A DNA stretch of 43,318 nt from an uncultured Clostridia bacterium (GTDB taxonomy: Bacteria; Bacillota; Clostridia; Christensenellales; Borkfalkiaceae), in NCBI GenBank assembly GCA_944354535.1, contig CALVPY010000021.1, forward strand, positions 1-43,318. Reading direction: 5' to 3'. The position numbers and the translations under genes are program-made. Positions 17,575 to 24,392 of this stretch are shown one piece after another (position 1 is the first letter of the stretch; each line of letters begins with the position of its first letter). Under the pieces are notes generated by a model, which ran no database searches, was not told where the DNA came from, and was given only the letters and a program-made list of their open reading frames with translations.

Positions 17575-18729
17575 TTACTCGGTGATGCCCGTGAGCATCC
17601 CCTGCCCCACGGGGCGATAGCACATGAGCTCGGCGTACTTGACGAGCGTCGCCGTATAGACGGGCTTGCCCGGGATCTGCTTCAAGATCTTGCCGTCCTC
17701 GCCCTCCAGCCACTGCCAGTCGCACAGCTGATGGAGCCCGAAGTCGTCGGTATTGAGAAGGTACATCGTGCCCTTGGGACAGAAGCGGTCGGCAACGACG
17801 GGGATGCCGTTGAACGAGAGCGCCGTATATCCGCCCGCAAGGGAGAGCGTCTCCGTCTTGCGGTAAGCAGAGAGCGCCGTGATGAGCTTGCGCCTCACCC
17901 CGCGCGAACAGACGATGAAGTTGACCTTGCCGCCGCCGTATTCCTCGACCCCGTCGATCGCCTCCTGCAGAGCGTCCTCGCTCATCGCACCGAAGCTCGC
18001 CTTCGTATAGGGGGTGAGCCAGCTTTTGCCCGTGCGGGTGATGCCGTAGAGCTCCTCCGCCTCGAAGATGGCCTTAAGGCCGGTGATCTCGAGGTCCTTG
18101 GAGTTCTGCATATAGATGACGTCGTTTGCGGCGACGTTTGAGACGGTGCCCTCGAAGGCGATCTTGTTCGTCGCCCTGTCGACGGAGGCAATGACGGCGC
18201 CCGCCGTATCGCGCGTGTTCGCCGAATAGATGTCCACCACCATGCCCTCTGCAAGGTTGATGGCGGAATCGACGGTGTATTCGGTATCCCCCGAGGAAGG
18301 GATCGCCGTGATGGAAGCGAGTTTGCCCGAACCGTCGCCGAAGAGCATACGCGAGAAGTTAAAAGCGCTCGAACGGACGAGGCTCGACATCTCGTCGTTG
18401 AGCAGGTTGACGAACGCGCCCTCGTTGTTTTCGGAAGCGCGGATGGCCTTATCGCTCACTTCGATGGTGCCGTAAAGGTTTTTGAGGGGCGCGACGAACT
18501 GCGCATAGCCCGAAGAGAGCGCCTTGGGAAGGTCGCCGTCCTCCGTGCCCGCGCCCACGCCGCCGCTGACGCCGAAGCGCACCGCCTTTCTCACATCTCT
18601 GCCCCATACGTCGGAGGCAGTCTTCTTGATCTCGGCGAGCAGGGGGTTGACCGTCTTGTCGAGCTGGTCGCTCACCACGCCGAGGTAGTAGGACTTCAAT
18701 ACGCTGTCTGCCGTCTGAGTCGTGATCAT
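17575..18729 (-). CDS. Major capsid protein, HK97/P22-coat fold family
   Basis: The 384-residue coat protein starts MITTQTADSVLKSYYLGVVS. It contains a glycine-rich loop (GVSGGVGAGTEDGDLP), a long spine-helix region (SEVSDKAIRASENNEGAFVN-like helices), an inserted beta domain around residues 140-215 (TVDSAINLAEGMVVDIYSA) and a C-terminal P-domain with NFIVCSRGVRRKLITALSAY. This layout is typical of phage coat proteins. It directly follows the scaffold gene (3-base gap), with its ribosome site AAAAGGAG inside the scaffold's last codons. No protease gene is seen, so the scaffold probably leaves or is retained without cleavage. Confidence 0.8.
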   Translation of the reverse strand: MITTQTADSVLKSYYLGVVSDQLDKTVNPLLAEIKKTASDVWGRDVRKAVRFGVSGGVGAGTEDGDLPKALSSGYAQFVAPLKNLYGTIEVSDKAIRASENNEGAFVNLLNDEMSSLVRSSAFNFSRMLFGDGSGKLASITAIPSSGDTEYTVDSAINLAEGMVVDIYSANTRDTAGAVIASVDRATNKIAFEGTVSNVAANDVIYMQNSKDLEITGLKAIFEAEELYGITRTGKSWLTPYTKASFGAMSEDALQEAIDGVEEYGGGKVNFIVCSRGVRRKLITALSAYRKTETLSLAGGYTALSFNGIPVVADRFCPKGTMYLLNTDDFGLHQLCDWQWLEGEDGKILKQIPGKPVYTATLVKYAELMCYRPVGQGMLTGITE

Positions 18730-18732
18730 AGT

Positions 18733-19299
18733 TTATTCTCCTTTTCTTGCATTTTTGAGGTAGCCGAGCGCCAGCCTGCCCGCCTCCTCGAAATTTTTCG
18801 GCCGCACCGCAGGGGCCGTGACCCCCGCGCCCGCGTGCATCATCAGCGGAACACGCACCTCTTCCCGATCCTCCTTCGCGGGAATGAGAGGCTTTTCCGC
18901 CCCTCTCCCCGCCGAAGGGACGTTCATGACCGCCTCCTCGGAAGGCACTTGTTCCGCGCCGCACGGGGCGGGAACGGGCGAGGGCTCCTCCGTTAGCGGA
19001 GCCTTTTTCGCCTGTTCGAGCGCCCGAAGCCGCTGGCTGCGGCGGGTAAATTCAGCTTCGAGCGCTTCATATGCCTGTACGAGGGCATCGACGGACTTGA
19101 ATTTACCGGGCAGCGCGGCCGTCTGCCCCGCGCCTGCCTGCGCCGCGGGCGCGTCCGCCTTTTCCGCTTCCTTTGCTTCCGCTGCGGGTCGTCCTGCGGC
19201 GGCCTCTGCGGATTGTCCTGCGGCTGCTTTTGCGGCTTGCTCTGCGGCGGCCTCTGCGGCTGCCCCTTCTTCCGTCATCATCGTGTTCTCCTCGTTCAT
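18733..19299 (-). CDS. Capsid scaffolding protein
   Basis: The 188-residue protein has an Ala/Glu-rich disordered N-terminus (about residues 10-60), a conserved element GKFKSVDALVQAYEALEAEF (residues 66-85) leading into a basic helix RRSQRLRALEQAKKA, a Pro-rich linker, and a short basic C-terminal helix ending LGYLKNARKGE. Low complexity followed by a helical, positively charged C-terminus is the pattern of phage scaffolds, whose tail binds coat protein. Position between portal and coat fits. AGGAGG lies before the ATG. Confidence 0.7.
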   Translation of the reverse strand: MNEENTMMTEEGAAAEAAAEQAAKAAAGQSAEAAAGRPAAEAKEAEKADAPAAQAGAGQTAALPGKFKSVDALVQAYEALEAEFTRRSQRLRALEQAKKAPLTEEPSPVPAPCGAEQVPSEEAVMNVPSAGRGAEKPLIPAKEDREEVRVPLMMHAGAGVTAPAVRPKNFEEAGRLALGYLKNARKGE

Positions 19300-19323
19300 G
19301 GTCTCCTCCTAAAAATGTTGATG

Positions 19324-21180
19324 TTACTTACCTTGCCCCTGCATTTCCCTGTGCGCGGCGATATGGGCGGCAATGCGCGCCTTCACGGTCTCGTCCCCTT
19401 CCCCGCCCGAAAGCAGGGCGCGGGTGTGTTCCGTAATATGCACGGCGTGATCGTCGTAGGCGTCGGGCTCGCACGCCCCGTCCTGAAGCGCGATGTTCTC
19501 CCGTTCCGCCTTGCGGATATGAAGGTGGGTGATGTCGCGCGCGTTTTCGAAGGTGCCGTATCCGAAGGCGTCCAGGATCTTGTTCCGGATATCGTCGGAG
19601 AGCCTGCCTTCGCCGTCCGTCAGAAGCCCCGCATTGAGAAGGGACAAGATCTCCTCCTTGACCTCGGCGGGCGTACGTTCGTATTCCGTCAAAAACTCCA
19701 CGTCGTCTGCCGAGATGTCGCTGCGGTCAAAGTAGTAAAGTTCGGTCTCGCCGCCCTCGCCCGTCATGCGAAGCAAGCGCCTGTTCGCCGCAAACTGTTT
19801 ATAAAGGTGCAGGATCTGCCTGCCCGCCGCCTTGACGGCGCGTTCCACGCTCTCCACGCTCGCCTGCATCCGGTTGGTATCCTGCTCCAAAAGCAGCTGC
19901 AGCCCGGAAGCGGACGTCACGCGGTACGCCGAGGAGGACGAGCGCGAGAGCTCGCTCATGCCCGAGACGAGGATAAATTCGTTGGCGAGCCGTTCCTCCT
20001 CTTCGCGGAAATCGGAGGGAATGGAGCCGAAGTCCAGAAAGTGCGGCTCGTTCGCCCCCTGCCGGTAGACGATGACGCGCCCGGGCGCAAGCCCCTCTTC
20101 GGCAAGCTCCTCGGCGTCCAGTGAGCCGTCTTCCACGGCGAGCACGCCCATCGAAAGGCGATTCAAAAACTCGTGTTTGCGGTTGCGCACGGCATTGTAG
20201 GCGCGCTGCAGCGGCACCATGCGGTCGACGATGCTCATGCCGAAGAAGCTGCCCGGGAGCTCGACGCACGTCTGCCGCACAAAGGGGAAGATGCGTTCCC
20301 CCCGTTCCCCGTTCTCGTACGGGAGCGGGCCCTCGTACAGGAGCACGCCGCCCGCCGCGATCTCCAGCCTTCCTTCGGGATGCGCGCCGTCGGGGCGGGT
20401 ATAGCGCTCGATGAGGATCTCCGCATCCTCGAGGGCGGGCGCCTCTGCCCCCATGCCCGGCCCTTTCCTGCCGCCCGCCGCCGCATAGGGCGAGAAGGCA
20501 AATCCGTCCAGCCTTCTCCCCGGCAGCTGCACGCCGAAGCGTTCCGCGATCTCCCGCACGGGTACCGCCCTGGCATGGATGAGGCTCGTAACCTCCTCCA
20601 TGCTCTCCGCGGTCAGCGAATCGGGATACACTTCGAAGGGAGAGAGCGCCGCCACATTGACGTCTCCCTCCTTCACGGGCCGCTCTCCTTCCGAGCCGAT
20701 CACCTTGCCGTCTTCGAAGTTCCAGACGACCTTATAAAAGGACGTGCCGCACACCTCCGACCAAAGCGTCGCCCGCGCGATGATTCGATCGAGGTCGATG
20801 CGCCCCCTGACGGCTTTTAAGATATTGGAGCACAGGCGCGCCGTCTTTACGTCTTCGGGGCTGTCCGAAAAGGCGCGCACGGCGAGCGAGGGCCTCACTT
20901 TGGCAAGGCGCGCAAGACGGGCATCGATGGTAGGCGCAATGTGATTGAAACATCCGCGCGACTGCCAGAAATACGCCGTTTCCTCATCCTCGATCTCCCC
21001 GAGGGGAGAGACGTCGCAGTACTGGTTGCCGCTGATAAAATTCATGTCGATCTGCCAGCCGCGCTCGAGCGGCTTGCGCTCCTGCTGGCGTTTCAAAAAG
21101 TCGGCGGCGATGTCGGAAGCGATCGCCTCCCGCCGCGCCTCTTCCATGCGTTCGAGCTCCCTGCTCTGTTCATCCTTCAT
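19324..21180 (-). CDS. Portal protein, P22-type
   Basis: The 618-residue protein forms the dodecameric DNA entry ring in this family. It has a helical N-terminus (EEARREAIASDIAADFLKRQ), the segment FISGNQYCDVSPLG, the clip and stem region around residues 260-340 (VRQTCVELPGSFFGMSIVDR, then LQRAYNAVRNRKHEF), and the crown helices with SASGLQLLLEQDTNRMQASV. The C-terminal barrel region is short. AAGGAGG lies in front of the ATG, which overlaps the preceding small gene by 11 bases. It is full-length and undamaged. Confidence 0.85.
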   Translation of the reverse strand: MKDEQSRELERMEEARREAIASDIAADFLKRQQERKPLERGWQIDMNFISGNQYCDVSPLGEIEDEETAYFWQSRGCFNHIAPTIDARLARLAKVRPSLAVRAFSDSPEDVKTARLCSNILKAVRGRIDLDRIIARATLWSEVCGTSFYKVVWNFEDGKVIGSEGERPVKEGDVNVAALSPFEVYPDSLTAESMEEVTSLIHARAVPVREIAERFGVQLPGRRLDGFAFSPYAAAGGRKGPGMGAEAPALEDAEILIERYTRPDGAHPEGRLEIAAGGVLLYEGPLPYENGERGERIFPFVRQTCVELPGSFFGMSIVDRMVPLQRAYNAVRNRKHEFLNRLSMGVLAVEDGSLDAEELAEEGLAPGRVIVYRQGANEPHFLDFGSIPSDFREEEERLANEFILVSGMSELSRSSSSAYRVTSASGLQLLLEQDTNRMQASVESVERAVKAAGRQILHLYKQFAANRRLLRMTGEGGETELYYFDRSDISADDVEFLTEYERTPAEVKEEILSLLNAGLLTDGEGRLSDDIRNKILDAFGYGTFENARDITHLHIRKAERENIALQDGACEPDAYDDHAVHITEHTRALLSGGEGDETVKARIAAHIAAHREMQGQGK

Positions 21181-21430
21181 CTTTTTCCTCCTTCAAGCGG
21201 GCAATGAGCCGCTGCTTTTCCGATTCCAGTTCGTCGTCGCTCATCCCCGAAAAATCCTGCCCTTCCATGAGAAGGCGCACCGCTTTGAGATCGGGCGGGA
21301 TGTCCTTTCTCGTCTCCCGCCGCTTGACGAGCGTGAGCTGCCCGTCCGTCACGCCGTATTCCTCCGTCACCTCTTCGACGGAACAGCCCAGCGCGACCTT
21401 TAAGATGGCATTTCTGACTTCTTCATCCAA
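21170..21430 (-). CDS. Small helix-turn-helix protein, terminase small subunit candidate
   Basis: The 86-residue product starts at TTG (21430), supported by a perfect AAGGAGG 8 bases upstream; the nearby ATG is out of frame. The N-terminal helix-turn-helix is ILKVALGCSVEEVTEEYGVT, followed by a Lys/Arg helix and an acidic C-terminal coiled coil (DDELESEKQRLIARLKEEKD). Small terminases carry such a DNA-recognition helix-turn-helix. Here the gene follows rather than precedes the large subunit, and 86 residues is short, so assignment as TerS is tentative. Confidence 0.55.
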   Translation of the reverse strand: MDEEVRNAILKVALGCSVEEVTEEYGVTDGQLTLVKRRETRKDIPPDLKAVRLLMEGQDFSGMSDDELESEKQRLIARLKEEKDEG

Positions 21431-21451
21431 CTGCTTGACCTCCTTGTCCTC

Positions 21452-22882
21452 CTACTTCAGACGCGGCTTTTTCCTGAGCGCGCGCAGAAGCCGCTCCTTT
21501 TCGCGCTGCACGTCGCTCATCACCCTTTCCTCAAAATGGTGCGGGCGGCTCATGAGGTAATACCTCAGCTCGTCGAGGGCATGGTCGTCCTTCTTTTCGG
21601 GGTGATCGCCCCTGCCCCAGAAATAACCTTTGAGCTCGCGGATGAGATTGGTGCAGCAGCTGAAAATATAGAGATCGGGCTGCCCGTTGCCGCGCTTTAA
21701 GTAGCTCTTTACCCGCGCGATGCCCGCGAACATCTCCTTTTCGACGCGCGCGTCCACGAGGATGCCCCGCTCATAGAAGAGTTCGGAAACGCTCTTTTGC
21801 GAGGAGAGCGTGCGCTGTCCTGCCGCAGAGTCGATGAGCGCCCTCACCCTGCCCGAGGCATCCTTCTTCCAGCCGAGCGCAGAGCTGATCTCGTGGATGC
21901 GGCGGGCGTGATAGTCGATGTCCTCCCCCGCCTTATAGTGTTCGGCGACGACATAGACGTTATCGTCATGATCGACGGCATACCAATGGGCGGAGAGCGG
22001 GTTTTTGAGCCCCGGGTCGATGGAGATATTGTCCTGCCAATCCTTCGGCACATCGAAGGGCTCGATGACGTGGATGCCCTCGTCGAACTCGGGATAGACG
22101 AGCCCCTCGCGCGCCGCAAACCGCCCGAAGCGACGGGATTGCAGCGTCGTCTCGTCCATCGTGCTCTCCAAAAGGGCGATCTCCTTCTTGGAAAGGTACG
22201 GGTTATCCGCCCATTCCATGAACTCGTACCACACTTCGGGGTTGTTCTTCCTGTTGAGATAGATCTCGTCGTAAAGGAAGGTGAGCCCTTTCAAAGGCGT
22301 CATCGTGCCGAAAATATCTCCGCGGCGGTCGAGAACGCGCATGAGGCATTCCTCGTAGATGTCCTTAGGCGGCTCCTCGTCGAACCAGACGAAGTCCAAA
22401 GAACTCCCTTGAAACTTCTCCCTGCCCTGATCGCAGCTCTTGAAGCCGATGACGCCCGTGCCGCCCAGCTCGTTCCTGACGACGATCTGATCGATGACGC
22501 CCGAGGAAGGGCTGTCCTTCCTGCCGCTGAGCATGACGATGTCGACGATCTGGTCGGGGCGGAGATAGGAGAGGATCTTCTTCTGCGCGACGTCGCGCTG
22601 CACCTGCTGGGAGAGCGACACCACCCAGCCGAAGACGTTCTGCCTGTTCCTGCGGTAGGGATGCACGCCGCGGGCGATATAGATCGCCTCCACCGCCCCG
22701 CACTCCGTCTTTCCCGAGCGGTTGCCGCCGAACACCCAGCGGTTGCGCTTTCTGCACTTGTGAAAAGCGAGCTGCTTTTTGTGGATGCGCCGCCCCTTAT
22801 TGTAGCGGGCGAGCCTGTCGGAGGCTGCCCGCTTTTTCTGCTCCGCCTCGATGGCGGCGATCATATTGATGATTTCGTTCAT
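21452..22882 (-). CDS. Phage terminase large subunit
   Basis: This ATPase-nuclease packages DNA into the prohead. ATG at 22882 gives 476 residues; an in-frame TTG three codons earlier (22891) sits close to AGGAAGG and cannot be excluded. Walker A is VFGGNRSGKTE near residue 50, and Walker B with its glutamate is DFVWFDEEPP near residue 165. The motif C region GTMTPLKGLTFLYDE follows. The RNase H-like nuclease has its acidic residues in SIDPGLKNP, LIDSAAGQRT and KKDDHALDELRYYL. All key residues are retained, so the enzyme looks functional. Confidence 0.92.
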   Translation of the reverse strand: MNEIINMIAAIEAEQKKRAASDRLARYNKGRRIHKKQLAFHKCRKRNRWVFGGNRSGKTECGAVEAIYIARGVHPYRRNRQNVFGWVVSLSQQVQRDVAQKKILSYLRPDQIVDIVMLSGRKDSPSSGVIDQIVVRNELGGTGVIGFKSCDQGREKFQGSSLDFVWFDEEPPKDIYEECLMRVLDRRGDIFGTMTPLKGLTFLYDEIYLNRKNNPEVWYEFMEWADNPYLSKKEIALLESTMDETTLQSRRFGRFAAREGLVYPEFDEGIHVIEPFDVPKDWQDNISIDPGLKNPLSAHWYAVDHDDNVYVVAEHYKAGEDIDYHARRIHEISSALGWKKDASGRVRALIDSAAGQRTLSSQKSVSELFYERGILVDARVEKEMFAGIARVKSYLKRGNGQPDLYIFSCCTNLIRELKGYFWGRGDHPEKKDDHALDELRYYLMSRPHHFEERVMSDVQREKERLLRALRKKPRLK

Positions 22883-22922
22883 ATTCGCCAAAACCTTCCT
22901 TATCCCGCTCCCCCTTTTGCCC

Positions 22923-22928
22923 TATGAT
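22923..22928 (+). promoter_or_regulatory. -10 box seven bases before the secreted protein start
   Basis: TATGAT is followed by AGCGGCT and the ATG of the signal-peptide gene. The -35 region 17 bases upstream (TTATCC) is poor. No Shine-Dalgarno site lies before the ATG, so a leaderless transcript is the simplest reading. Confidence 0.5.
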
Positions 22929-22935
22929 AGCGGCT

Positions 22936-23640
22936 ATGAAAGTACTCATCCTGCTCGCCTCCCTCCTCTTCCTGTTCCCCTTCCCCATCCTCAGAGCCTC
23001 CGCCGAAGAAGCAGGCAAAACGCCCGCCGCGGAAGTTTACGCCGTTGCAGCCCGCAATGACGTATGGCTTTACACCGAGGAAAACGAAGAGAGCGGGCTC
23101 TTTCTTCTGCCCTACACCTACTATGTGCGCGTTCTGGAGCGCGGGGAGGAGTTTTCCGCCGTCGTCTACGGGGAGGACGCCGCCCCCTACCGCACCGTGG
23201 AGGGCTACTGCAAGACGGAGATGCTCACCTTCGTCGACTTTATCCCCGAACGCCCCTTCTTAAAGCTCGAAGTCACCGTCACTTATACGGTGCCCGGGCC
23301 TTCCGAGATGGGGAACGGCACGTTCGACGAGATCGAGCGCACCTTCCACTACTACGGCACGAGCTATCTCGGCACGCAGCGCTACTTCTATGTCCTTTCG
23401 GACGGCGTCTTTGACTATATCCCCGCCGCAAGAGACGTCAACTACGAGCTCAACACCGACTATTTGGAGGAGACCGTCGCCCCTGCACCCGACGACCCTT
23501 CCCCCGAGGCCGAGCCCTCGGGGCTCACGGGCTGGCAGATCGCCGCGCTCACGCTGGGCATTTTGGCCGTCGCCGCGATCGCTTTCTTTGTCCTGCGGGG
23601 CAAAAGATCCCCCGTCCCCTCCGAAGGGGAGGAATTCTGA
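22936..23640 (+). CDS. Secreted SH3-like protein with C-terminal membrane anchor
   Basis: The 234-residue product has no assigned family. A signal peptide MKVLILLASLLFLFPFPILR with cleavage near ASA is followed by a compact Tyr/Val-rich domain (about residues 30-95) resembling a bacterial SH3 fold, then a second domain with YYGTSYLGTQRYFYVLSDGV. A Pro/Glu linker, a transmembrane helix near residues 200-222 and a short tail ending GKRSPVPSEGEEF complete it. The layout is the same as the C-terminal part of the 836-residue protein at 24393. It reads against the phage module, and its 3' end overlaps the phage regulator by 181 bases. The ATG lies 7 bases after a -10 box. Confidence 0.75.
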   Translation: MKVLILLASLLFLFPFPILRASAEEAGKTPAAEVYAVAARNDVWLYTEENEESGLFLLPYTYYVRVLERGEEFSAVVYGEDAAPYRTVEGYCKTEMLTFVDFIPERPFLKLEVTVTYTVPGPSEMGNGTFDEIERTFHYYGTSYLGTQRYFYVLSDGVFDYIPAARDVNYELNTDYLEETVAPAPDDPSPEAEPSGLTGWQIAALTLGILAVAAIAFFVLRGKRSPVPSEGEEF

Positions 23641-24152
23641 CCATCCCGGAAGGAGACGCCGCGCCCCTTGCGGCGCTGCACGAGCCTGCGCTCCCAGCCG
23701 TTTTCCAGCGCCGACACGATGCGCATGAGGGGCGAAAACCCCTCGAAATCGGCATAAAATGCCTCCCGGGTACAGCCGCGGCGGGCAAGGCGTCGCGCGA
23801 GCTTTTCCAAAAGCTCCCGCTGCTTGCGGAAGTAACTGCGTTCCGAACAGGCGAGCACCCCCGCCCCCTCCGCCGAAAGATGCTTCCTGCGGCGGAAATA
23901 CTTGTATTCGAGGAGGAACCGCTCCTCCTCCCCGCAATAGGAGATGGCGCGCTCGAGCTGCTCCTTCCAATGCAGGAGCCGATCGGCATACTCCATGTCT
24001 GCCGCAATGCTCTCCATGACGGAGAGCGTATCGCGCTGATTTCGGAACGAGAGCGCCGCCCGCACTTTTGCGCCGTCCCGGACGGCGCGGGCGAGCATTT
24101 CCGCCATCGGGTACGCATAGAGAAGCGCACGCACATGATCATATCCGTTCAT
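23460..24152 (-). CDS. Small sigma-like phage transcription regulator
   Basis: The core (about the first 170 residues) begins MNGYDHVRALLYAYPMAEML. It resembles the small sigma-70-like or ArpU-type late-gene activators of Firmicutes phages, with a helical N-terminus and a C-terminal helix-turn-helix around HLSAEGAGVLACSERSYFRK. Such proteins switch on the packaging operon, which lies directly downstream. The start at 24152 follows AAGGATGG; ATGs at 24161 and 24170 are alternatives. The last 60 codons are simply the antisense of the secreted-protein gene and look unlike coding sequence, so the original stop may have been lost. The family call is moderate. Confidence 0.6.
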   Translation of the reverse strand: MNGYDHVRALLYAYPMAEMLARAVRDGAKVRAALSFRNQRDTLSVMESIAADMEYADRLLHWKEQLERAISYCGEEERFLLEYKYFRRRKHLSAEGAGVLACSERSYFRKQRELLEKLARRLARRGCTREAFYADFEGFSPLMRIVSALENGWERRLVQRRKGRGVSFRDGQNSSPSEGTGDLLPRRTKKAIAATAKMPSVSAAICQPVSPEGSASGEGSSGAGATVSSK

Positions 24153-24198
24153 CACATCCATCCTTTTCATGAAAACACGAACATTTGTTTGTATTTCT

Positions 24199-24204
24199 AT
24201 CATA
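24199..24204 (-). promoter_or_regulatory. Extended -10 promoter of the phage regulator
   Basis: The minus strand reads TGCTATGAT, an extended -10, about 29 bases before the first possible ATG. The -35 is weak. Tandem AT-rich dyads at 24237-24273 lie just upstream and may hold operator sites. Confidence 0.5.
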
Positions 24205-24236
24205 GCACAAGAATGTGGCACCCGTCCGCCAATATG

Positions 24237-24273
24237 CCAAAATTTTTTGGATTTTTGCAAAAAAATTTTTTGC
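24237..24273. promoter_or_regulatory. Tandem A/T-tract dyads in a divergent promoter region
   Basis: CCAAAATTTTTTGG (24237-24250) and GCAAAAAAATTTTTTGC (24257-24273) are adjacent symmetric elements between the divergent promoters of the phage regulator and the large secreted protein. They stand out in GC-rich surroundings and could be operator sites or a curved-DNA element. Confidence 0.45.
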
Positions 24274-24357
24274 GCCCCTTTTAGAGCCAACATGACAACA
24301 TACGCCCGCTCTTTCCCCTTCCGACGCAAAATATGGGCGTATTTTCATTTTAATCCC

Positions 24358-24386
24358 TTGTGTTTTGCGCGCGCGCGTGTTATAAT
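24358..24386 (+). promoter_or_regulatory. Promoter giving a leaderless mRNA for the large secreted protein
   Basis: TTGTGT (24358-24363), a 17-base spacer made largely of alternating GC, and TATAAT (24381-24386) are followed by six bases, AGTTAC, and the ATG. No Shine-Dalgarno site fits between them. Confidence 0.7.
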
Positions 24387-24392
24387 AGTTAC

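Larger units (their letters stand above)
15256..24204 (-). mobile_element. Phage head and packaging module, P22-like order, without tail or integrase
   Basis: Eight minus-strand structural genes (large terminase, small helix-turn-helix protein, portal, scaffold, coat, gp4-like adaptor, gp10-like propeller, helical protein) are preceded by a small sigma-like regulator. Spacings are tight (4-base overlaps up to 26 bases), frames are open and most have strong ribosome sites. No integrase, repressor, replication, tail fibre, ejection or lysis gene is present in or beside it. Chromosomal genes flank it. It may be a remnant, a satellite element or a domesticated capsid cassette. Confidence 0.75.
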
